Source: an uncultured Bacteroidales bacterium (GTDB lineage: Bacteria > Bacteroidota > Bacteroidia > Bacteroidales > Paludibacteraceae). From it: a stretch of DNA of 22,413 bases. A program made the translations under genes and the position numbers. How positions within the stretch are numbered: position 1 is the first letter of the stretch; each line of letters opens with the position of its first letter. The notes under the pieces were generated by a model that saw nothing but the letters and a program-made list of their open reading frames with translations, ran no database searches and was not told the origin of the DNA. The stretch spans positions 1-22,413 of the forward strand of contig CAKVBV010000040.1 of the NCBI GenBank assembly GCA_934725535.1, given 5' to 3'. Below are positions 1 through 5,953 of this stretch, piece after piece.

Positions 1-98
1 GTTTCGGTACCCTCAACAAGGGCTGACAGGGGGGCAAAAATATACCCCAAAATTGCGTTTCTAAATGGACACTATAGTCTCTTAGTACTAAACGCATA

Positions 99-135
99 AT
101 AAGAGACCGCCTAAGGTTGTCAGGCGGTCTCTTAT
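99..135 (-). terminator. Perfect 14-bp hairpin after the beta-barrel gene
   Basis: Bases 99-112 are exactly reverse-complementary to 122-135, with a 9-base loop. The hairpin begins 25 bases past the stop codon of the minus-strand barrel gene, so it is probably its transcription terminator. The flank on the 3' side of the minus transcript is not strongly U-rich, so it may work as a 3'-end stabilising or Rho-independent structure of weaker type. The arm 100-107 can also pair with 77-84, giving an alternative 8-bp stem. Confidence 0.7.
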
Positions 136-160
136 GATATAAGGCGTTATGCCTACGCTG

Positions 161-1078
161 TTAGAAATAGAAACTTACGTAGAGGTTAGCACCGATATTG
201 TCTGTGCCAAAGTGGAAACCATGGCTGGCAGGTGCTTCCAGATTGGTAAAGGTAGTTACCTCTGCTGTAAGGGTGTTCCAACCCTCATAGGTGGTAGCAC
301 GTGCAGGATTGATAGTATAGACAATATCCAAGTTTACGTTAGCACCCAAGGCAATCTTCGGAGCCACAAACCACTCCACACCGATAGAAGCATACGCCCC
401 TACCGAATGCATCAAATCCTGTGATTGGTACGACAAGGCACGCGCTTGAAGGTATCCCGGAGTCTCCCTTGTACCAGGCAGTGTAGTATAGCCCGGCATA
501 TTGGAGTTAGCCAATGGTTTCTGGTTCCACTCAGTAATAGCATTACCATACGAGAAATCATATTTCTGTGTGCCTAAAGCATATACCAAGCCACCACCAA
601 AGACACCCTGTACCGGCAACTTCTTACCTACGCGATACTCTACTCCGAGGGCAAAACTACCAGACATACTTTTCGCTTTGAATTGGTCGGTTACCAAAGC
701 AGTACTCAACGGGTCAGCCTCTAATGCGGCTTGGTCCACTACATAGTAGTTATTAGTACTCGTATTGAGTCCGAAACCGATATTGGCACGTATTCCCAAG
801 TTATCCGTTACCATATATGTTCCCATCACAGACACCAAAGAGGGTGTGAGCAACGGTTCGCCTGCAAAATTGTTCAGGTTGTTGTCTTCTGTCCCATTGA
901 ACAGGTTCCCTACAAAGTATGCCAAGGGGTCCAATGAGAAACCTATCGACATGTCTCCTGCAGCGGGAAGCCACGTGCTATAGTCACGTTTTCCGCGTTC
1001 TTCCGGGCTTGCTTTCTCACCGGCAAATAGCGGTAAGGTCAAGGCACCTGCAAGAACTATTCCTAATATACGTTTCAT
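161..1078 (-). CDS. Outer-membrane beta-barrel protein
   Basis: The product has about 305 residues. It starts with a clear signal peptide (MKRILGIVLAGALTLPLFAG); I chose the ATG at 1076-1078 over one three codons upstream because the signal peptide begins there. The mature part alternates short hydrophobic strands with glycine and aromatic residues (for example GIRANIGFGLN, VGAYASIGVEWFV, IALGANVNLDIVY). It ends in VSFYF, a C-terminal aromatic typical of beta-barrels inserted by the BAM complex. No enzyme motif is visible. It lies 27 bases downstream of the lipoprotein gene on the same strand, so the two are probably co-transcribed and may act together at the outer membrane. The specific function is unknown; it could be a porin or a structural barrel. 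Confidence 0.8.
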   Translation of the reverse strand: MKRILGIVLAGALTLPLFAGEKASPEERGKRDYSTWLPAAGDMSIGFSLDPLAYFVGNLFNGTEDNNLNNFAGEPLLTPSLVSVMGTYMVTDNLGIRANIGFGLNTSTNNYYVVDQAALEADPLSTALVTDQFKAKSMSGSFALGVEYRVGKKLPVQGVFGGGLVYALGTQKYDFSYGNAITEWNQKPLANSNMPGYTTLPGTRETPGYLQARALSYQSQDLMHSVGAYASIGVEWFVAPKIALGANVNLDIVYTINPARATTYEGWNTLTAEVTTFTNLEAPASHGFHFGTDNIGANLYVSFYF

Positions 1079-1105
1079 AATACACATAATTTATTGTATA
1101 ACAAA

Positions 1106-2473
1106 TTACTTGCTAAATACGCCTGTAGAGATATTCCAACCTACATTGGTAGATTCATACAGGTTATTACCCTGTTCATCATATTTTTTGGTGATTCCAT
1201 AGATATTATTTATATCTTCTGCTTGATATTCCATCACCAACTTGAAATTAACTCCCAGCAGAACATTTATATCTGCTACAGTCATTTTCCCGCTTGCTTT
1301 TTGATAAATACCATTCAACTTTTGGGTGCTCCATAATGATGCATAGTCATTTTCAGATGCTATCCATTTCTTGTAGTAATGAGTAAATTCTGCCACATAA
1401 GGCGTAGCCTCCACTTCTACTTTACAATTCGTCAAATTCCAGTCATCGTACAGTTTAGCGGTGATGCTGAATGTACCCTTATTTAGGTTGGTGTTATAAA
1501 CAACTTCTCTGTCGTCATCCGGATTGGTGTTAGTAATTGTTACAATAACCTTTGTTGCGGCGGGGTCTGTCTCGTTGTATTTCAGTGTCCAAAGATTTAC
1601 TGCGTCTTCAGGGATTATTTCATTGGCAATAGTGACAAGACCTTCTATCTTCAGTTCCTGATTGCGGGTAGTTACATCGTCTACATCATAGGCATTTACC
1701 ATAACTGATACTGTTTTCACATCCTTATTAGCGACATCCACGGACTGCGTTGTTGAAGCGTAATGTACAGTCAATGGGAAGAGTTCGCCATCTATCAAAT
1801 CGTTGTAGGTAGCCTCAAACTCGCGTGTTGTCAGAGTGTAGGTGCTACCATCCTTCTTAACAGGTACAACCAATGAGTATTCGCCTTGCGCGTTGGTAGT
1901 GGTTTCGAAGACATAATCTGCGTCTGTGAGTACCACCGATACTCCGTTAGCATATCCGTTTTCCAACACGAATTCGGTTCCGACCTTCTTGTAACCTGCG
2001 TTATAAAGCACTTGACCTTTGACGGTAGCCTCGCCAGCGATATCCACATCGGCAGCAAGCAAGAAATTGGTTGTTATTTTTTTACCAGTCGTTAAAGTCA
2101 GAACTTCCGAACGAGGAGCGGTGTACCAAACGCCATCTACGGTCAGTACTTGCGGTTGTACCGTTACAGCGATTGCTTTCGTTCCTACAGGAATTTCGAG
2201 GGTGTACTCACCATTCTCGTTTGTTGTAGCCTCAAAGACTTTCACACCGGTAGAGGTAGAGGAGTACTCCGAATAGTTGACCTCAGCACGAACAGAAGAG
2301 CCAGCCATAGGAACAATAGATGTCTGGTTGCCATCTTTGTTGATTGTGACAACACCGGAAATAGTTGCTTTGTTTCCGATTTCCTCGAAGTCGAGAGTTG
2401 ATTGCTCCGGATTCTCGCAGCCAACCATGGCTAAAAGAGCCAGTGCGGTTAATAAAATACCATTTTTCTTCAT
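1106..2473 (-). CDS. Lipoprotein with carboxypeptidase-regulatory-like repeats
   Basis: The product has 455 residues. The first 19 are a lipoprotein signal peptide with the lipid-attachment cysteine at 19 (AMVGC); the methionine at -3 is less common than leucine. Two Ig-like domains of the carboxypeptidase-regulatory type follow, near 36-140 and 149-260. Each carries the hallmark turn and strand: NENGEYTLEIPVG at 85-97 and NAQGEYSLVVPV at 194-205. The C-terminal 200 residues are not recognised. Proteins of this build in Bacteroidetes are usually anchored in the outer membrane and often bind glycans or partner proteins, but no substrate can be named. The classical surface-export signal just after the cysteine is not obvious. 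The gene is first in a two-gene unit with the barrel and has a good promoter about 120 bases upstream. Confidence 0.8.
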   Translation of the reverse strand: MKKNGILLTALALLAMVGCENPEQSTLDFEEIGNKATISGVVTINKDGNQTSIVPMAGSSVRAEVNYSEYSSTSTGVKVFEATTNENGEYTLEIPVGTKAIAVTVQPQVLTVDGVWYTAPRSEVLTLTTGKKITTNFLLAADVDIAGEATVKGQVLYNAGYKKVGTEFVLENGYANGVSVVLTDADYVFETTTNAQGEYSLVVPVKKDGSTYTLTTREFEATYNDLIDGELFPLTVHYASTTQSVDVANKDVKTVSVMVNAYDVDDVTTRNQELKIEGLVTIANEIIPEDAVNLWTLKYNETDPAATKVIVTITNTNPDDDREVVYNTNLNKGTFSITAKLYDDWNLTNCKVEVEATPYVAEFTHYYKKWIASENDYASLWSTQKLNGIYQKASGKMTVADINVLLGVNFKLVMEYQAEDINNIYGITKKYDEQGNNLYESTNVGWNISTGVFSK

Positions 2474-2593
2474 AATGATTGAAAATAAAAAAGTTAATAA
2501 ATAAGTTTATTGTTTTGTTTTATCCTAAATTCAACGATATTGATATGGTTAATAAAAAAGCGTCATTGTGCTCCTTGTTTCGTATTAACGGTG

Positions 2594-2625
2594 CAAAGGT
2601 ACGACTATTTTATTACATTGACAAA
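2594..2625 (-). promoter_or_regulatory. Sigma-ABfr promoter for the lipoprotein gene
   Basis: On the minus strand TTTG (2622-2625) is followed after exactly 20 bases by TACCTTTG (2594-2601). This matches the Bacteroidetes -33/-7 consensus. It gives a leader of about 110 bases before the lipoprotein start codon. Confidence 0.85.
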
Positions 2626-2688
2626 TAAATCTGTATTTTTCTGCTAAAATTTTATATTCGTCCGAAATTATGTGAGTCGGGTGGGGTG

Positions 2689-2721
2689 TATCCACCCGTT
2701 ATCCACTCGCTATCCACCCGT
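2689..2721 (+). repeat. 11-bp tandem array, three units, DnaA-box-like
   Basis: The units are TATCCACCCGT (2689-2699), TATCCACTCGC (2700-2710) and TATCCACCCGT (2711-2721). At 2699-2707 the sequence TTATCCACT matches the DnaA box TTATCCACA in 8 of 9 positions. A related array lies in the opposite orientation at 20622-20654, and the two share a 15-base exact match (2697-2711 against the complement of 20621-20635). Confidence 0.8.
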
Positions 2722-2881
2722 TGCTGTTTCGTATTTACAAGCATTTATAATTATGTCATCAAGGGGGGATTTATGGTGACGCGAGAGAAGCGATTTGGTT
2801 GATGGCGACGCGAGCCGCGCCAAGGGTATTTACGATTTTACGATTTACGATGTAGGATTTGGAAGGGGCTATACTTTTTTA

Positions 2882-2907
2882 ACGACGCGAGCCGCGTCGT
2901 CCCCCAA
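2882..2907. repeat. GC palindrome, 26-base copy of a segment inside rsgA
   Basis: The core is two 8-base arms, ACGACGCG and CGCGTCGT (2882-2889 and 2893-2900), around AGC, followed by CCCCCAA. All 26 bases are identical to 6252-6277, which is coding sequence in rsgA. A diverged relative shares 14 bases at 2806-2819. Confidence 0.9.
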
Positions 2908-2919
2908 TATTCTCTCGGC

Positions 2920-2985
2920 AATCACATACTAATATCATACTAATCACATACTAATCACATACTAATCACATACTAATATCATAGT
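2920..2985. repeat. 11-bp tandem array, six units (AATCACATACT)
   Basis: Six consecutive 11-base units begin at 2920, 2931, 2942, 2953, 2964 and 2975. Units 1, 3, 4 and 5 are AATCACATACT, unit 2 is AATATCATACT, and unit 6 is AATATCATAGT. The direct head-to-tail arrangement without spacers excludes a CRISPR array. Confidence 0.9.
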
Positions 2986-3000
2986 CTTGACTCGATAATT

Positions 3001-3029
3001 ACCCGACCCCATCAGAGAGGGGGTCGGGT
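3001..3029 (-). terminator. Hairpin after the M6 protease gene
   Basis: Bases 3001-3010 (ACCCGACCCC) pair perfectly with 3020-3029 around a 9-base loop. It lies 27 bases past the protease stop codon on the minus strand, so it is a likely transcript end, although the following minus-strand bases are only modestly U-rich. Bases 3012-3023 are identical to the core of both palindromes in rsgA, so this may be a third member of that repeat family serving as a terminator. Confidence 0.55.
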
Positions 3030-3055
3030 AAAGGATGGGGTATGTGCCGAAAGGA

Positions 3056-5035
3056 TTAGCGGTAAAGGGCGTAGAACGTGAGGTTGCCATTCACCGTCTG
3101 TGTGCCAGTGGTGGTGAAGAGGTCTGCGGGCAAGACGAAGGGGTCGTAGTAGCCATCGTGGGTTGTCCAGCCGATGAACTGCATACCTTCGCAGGCAATG
3201 ACCTCTGCGGTGGGCAGGCGGAGGAGTTCGCCCTTATCGTAGCCTTGTTCCTCGAGGAGTTCGCCATCGGCTATCCAACGGACGGTATAGGGTTTGGCAG
3301 GTGCTACGGCAGGGATGACCAATATCTCTACATCGCCTGTGACGGCAGGAATGGTGAGCATGTAGTCGGTGTAGGTGAAGTGGGTGCCCATAGTGAGCGT
3401 AGTGCCGCCCATAGTAACATCGAGATGGTCGGCGGTGGAGATGATATAGCCGTTGGCGGGTGTGATGGTCAGCGTGAGGGGTTCGCCCTTCTTGACAGTG
3501 CCGCTCTCGGAGGAGACGGTGCAGTGCTCATAAGCGACCTCGTAGTCCCATGTGGTGGCGTTGGGGTCTTTGATGTAGGTGAGGGAGATGTTGCCGTCGG
3601 TCTCGGTGATGTTGGAGAGCGGCTTGCCGGCAATGGTCGTTGAGGTCTTGCCTGTTGTGCCGGGGAAGGGGTCTCGGGATTGCCCGATTTTGGTCTTGCT
3701 GCCCGATGCGGAGATGACGGTATAGCGCGGACTGTTGTCGGTGTTGTTGGGCTCGTTGTCGTCCCAAGCCGTCTGACTGTAGTTGACATACCAGACGAGG
3801 AGTCCGTGTCCGGGCAGGTGGGTGTCCCAGCCCGACTGCTGACGGTTCTCGATGTAGTAGTTGACGCCCGCGGTGGTAGCCGATTGGAGGGTGTTGGCAG
3901 TGTTGAGTTGGTAGGCGACATGGGTGTCTGCTCCCGCAGCGGGAATGGTCAGCACGCTTTGGGTGTTGCCGATGTTCAGGGGAGTCTGCCAGCCGAAGAA
4001 ATACTTCTCGTGGATGCTATAGTTGGGCGGGCAGTTGCCGTCGCCGTTGTAGGAACCGCTGTCCATGATGTCCCAGTCGCCCGGGGTGCGCCCGTCTTCG
4101 GAGTTGGTTCCATAGTCGGTGTCGTAGTAGTCCGGCAGACCAAGGACGTGGCTGAACTCGTGGCAAAGGGTACCGATGCCGTTGCGTTTGCCCGTAGAGC
4201 CGTTGAGTTCGCCGGAGCAAGCGTAGTTGTTGATGTAGAGCCCGTCCACCTTGCATTGCGCCCATGTGTAGGTGCAGTTTTTATAATGGATAGCCGATTC
4301 GATGTTCCAGTTGTGGGGCCAGATGGTGTTGGTGCTCCCCCCATCGGCTTCGCCCTTGCCGGCATAGATGATATAGACGAAATCGACATAGCCATCGTTG
4401 TCGTTGTCGTACTTGGTGAAGTCCACACCGAACTGCGTGTCAGCGAGTTTGCAGGCTTCGATAACCATGTCGCCCGGGTACATGTCGTTGCCTTCGCTAT
4501 CGTTTTTGCCGTAGTAGGCGTAGTTCTTGGTGAGGGTTACGGGTCCGACCACGTCGAAGGTGGGTGTGTAGGCTCCGTGAGACTGGTCGGTGAAGTACTT
4601 GCGTGCCGAGCCGTAAGCCCCGTTGTAGGTGTAGGAGTCGGCGTTCATCATCTTGTCCATCTCCGCTTGTGTGTTGGCGGATTGGTACTTGGAGTCCTTG
4701 AAATTGACGAGGATAAACAGTCCGCGGGGTGCGAGGTTGATGCCCCCGACCTTGTTCGGACGGCTTTGCCGTTTGGGCGATGCCTTGCGGCGTGCAGCGA
4801 TGGTCTGCGGGGAGGGTTGGTTTTCAACCACTTGCCAGTAGCCATCGGCGTTCTCGCGGACGATGTCGCCTGCGCGGTTGGTGTAGAAATGGTAGAACTC
4901 GTCGCCGTTGAGACGCACTTGGATAGTGGTGCCGTCGGGTTGTGTCTTGGTTTGCCAGCCGCGGTATGCAGGGACTGCAAAGATGGATGTGGCAGACAGG
5001 AAGAGTGCCACCGATATGATGATTCTTGATTTCAT
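3056..5035 (-). CDS. Secreted M6-family metalloprotease with C-terminal InlB-type repeat
   Basis: The product has 659 residues. It has a signal peptide (1-20), a probable propeptide (about 21-100), an M6 catalytic domain (about 103-420), and C-terminal beta domains. The zinc site is HEFSHVLGLPD at 292-302, with H292, E293 and H296 catalytic, followed by a Met-turn-like DIMDSGSY near 322. DNDNDGYVDF at 210-219 looks like a calcium-binding loop. The last 80 residues end in FIGWTT...NLTFYALYR, the pattern of InlB/Flg_new-type repeats. There is no evident long type IX sorting domain. The M6 family includes immune inhibitor A, but the target of this enzyme is unknown. It is the last gene of the pyrH run, 35 bases after another secreted protein. 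Its GC content appears higher than that of the lipoprotein and barrel genes, which leaves long open frames on the opposite strand. Confidence 0.9.
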   Translation of the reverse strand: MKSRIIISVALFLSATSIFAVPAYRGWQTKTQPDGTTIQVRLNGDEFYHFYTNRAGDIVRENADGYWQVVENQPSPQTIAARRKASPKRQSRPNKVGGINLAPRGLFILVNFKDSKYQSANTQAEMDKMMNADSYTYNGAYGSARKYFTDQSHGAYTPTFDVVGPVTLTKNYAYYGKNDSEGNDMYPGDMVIEACKLADTQFGVDFTKYDNDNDGYVDFVYIIYAGKGEADGGSTNTIWPHNWNIESAIHYKNCTYTWAQCKVDGLYINNYACSGELNGSTGKRNGIGTLCHEFSHVLGLPDYYDTDYGTNSEDGRTPGDWDIMDSGSYNGDGNCPPNYSIHEKYFFGWQTPLNIGNTQSVLTIPAAGADTHVAYQLNTANTLQSATTAGVNYYIENRQQSGWDTHLPGHGLLVWYVNYSQTAWDDNEPNNTDNSPRYTVISASGSKTKIGQSRDPFPGTTGKTSTTIAGKPLSNITETDGNISLTYIKDPNATTWDYEVAYEHCTVSSESGTVKKGEPLTLTITPANGYIISTADHLDVTMGGTTLTMGTHFTYTDYMLTIPAVTGDVEILVIPAVAPAKPYTVRWIADGELLEEQGYDKGELLRLPTAEVIACEGMQFIGWTTHDGYYDPFVLPADLFTTTGTQTVNGNLTFYALYR

Positions 5036-5070
5036 TGGATTGCGATATGAAACATTAATTAGCCATATAA

Positions 5071-5940
5071 TTAGTCATTAATTATGCGTCCTGTAGCGTT
5101 GTAGGTTTTGTCATTGACCATAATGTAGAGGTAGCCGTCGCGCAGCACTTTGGTGGCAGCGGTGCGGATAGTCGGGGTGTCTATCCCAGACTCAGTGGGG
5201 GTCTCTTTCCACTGCGGGACAAGGGCGACATCTGCCGCAGGCATGGTGAACGGGTCGCCAGCCTGATAGATTTTGCCGTTGTACAGCCAGCCTGCAAAGA
5301 TGTGCCCCTCTTTGGTCGGGGTGCCTGCGGACAGGGTGATGACTTCGCCCTCTTGGCAGGTTTTGCCGCCCAAGCAACGGGTGGTATTGCCTGCAAAGCC
5401 CTCATAGATAAAGGTATAGCCGGCAGGTTTCTCCAAGCGGTAGAGTTGCGGGAGGAGCATCACGTTGGTAGCGTTTGATGTGTACGTAGTGAAACGCGGG
5501 TTCTGGACATTGTAGAGGAAGCGTCCGCAACTGCTTGTGGTGCTTTGGATAGTGGCAGTTCCGTCGCGGGATATGCTGATGTTCCATGTGGTGGTGCCAC
5601 TGCCCCATACGACTGTCTTCACCTTGGTAACCCCGAGCAGTTTGCCTGTTGTGTTGGAGAGCGTCCATGCGCCTTCTTTGCCGCCCAGCGTGAGAATGAC
5701 GGTTTCGGTGCCAAGAGCGGTAATCTCGTCATTGGAGAATGCGGTGTTGGTCGTATCCATATATGTTTTGCCGCTCGCGATGTCAGCAGCGGTTACGCTT
5801 TGGCTACTGCAAGCAATCACAAGTTGGTCGCCCGCTTGGAGCGTGGAGGCGTCGGTTACCAATCGCCACGTGTCGGCATATATAGTATGTGTAGTGCCGA
5901 ACAATAGTGCACACAATGTACCCAATAAAAGTTTTTTCAT
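5071..5940 (-). CDS. Secreted protein with InlB/Flg_new-type repeat and short C-terminal motif
   Basis: The product has 289 residues with a signal peptide of about 22 residues. Residues 23-170 form an unrecognised beta-rich domain. Residues 188-245 form one InlB/Flg_new-type repeat, with GEVITLSAGTPTKEGHIFAG as its core and VALVPQWKE at its end. The last 27 residues (KVLRDGYLYIMVNDKTYNAT and following GR) match a short C-terminal tail often seen on secreted Bacteroidales proteins; I recall the pattern but cannot name its receptor, and it may be a sorting signal. The gene lies 13 bases after rsgA and 35 bases before the M6 protease, so it probably shares their transcript. It may be a surface partner of the protease, but that is inference. 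Confidence 0.75.
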   Translation of the reverse strand: MKKLLLGTLCALLFGTTHTIYADTWRLVTDASTLQAGDQLVIACSSQSVTAADIASGKTYMDTTNTAFSNDEITALGTETVILTLGGKEGAWTLSNTTGKLLGVTKVKTVVWGSGTTTWNISISRDGTATIQSTTSSCGRFLYNVQNPRFTTYTSNATNVMLLPQLYRLEKPAGYTFIYEGFAGNTTRCLGGKTCQEGEVITLSAGTPTKEGHIFAGWLYNGKIYQAGDPFTMPAADVALVPQWKETPTESGIDTPTIRTAATKVLRDGYLYIMVNDKTYNATGRIIND

Positions 5941-5953
5941 GATGTGTATTTTG

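Larger units (their letters stand above)
2474..3055. other. Repeat-rich intergenic gap
   Basis: This 582-base gap has no convincing gene. From left to right it holds the lipoprotein leader and promoter, a 7-bp inverted repeat (2678-2684 with 2692-2698), a 3-unit 11-bp tandem array, several GC palindromes built on GACGCGAG (about 2777-2784, 2806-2819, 2882-2899), a loose TTTACGAT direct repeat (about 2829-2850), a 6-unit 11-bp array and a terminator-like hairpin. It reads as a landing zone for short repeats between two transcription units. Confidence 0.7.

Noticed and set aside
1..60. Possible further copy of the rsgA palindrome near the left edge
   Set aside because: Only GGGCTGACAG (20-29) is shared with 6226-6235 and the stem is degenerate, so membership cannot be supported.
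2920..2985. CRISPR array
   Set aside because: Units are 11 bases, directly adjacent and without unique spacers, and no cas genes are present.
3035..5029. Long open frames on the plus strand (3035-3643 and 3680-5029) opposite the M6 protease
   Set aside because: They lie antisense to a gene with a complete HExxH zinc site and signal peptide. Their valine- and glycine-rich low-complexity products are what GC-biased third positions give on the opposite strand.
5579..5594. Partial resemblance to a parS palindrome (TGTTCCATGTGG...)
   Set aside because: Only the left half matches TGTTCCACGTGGAACA, the palindrome is broken, and it lies within coding sequence. No better parS was seen.
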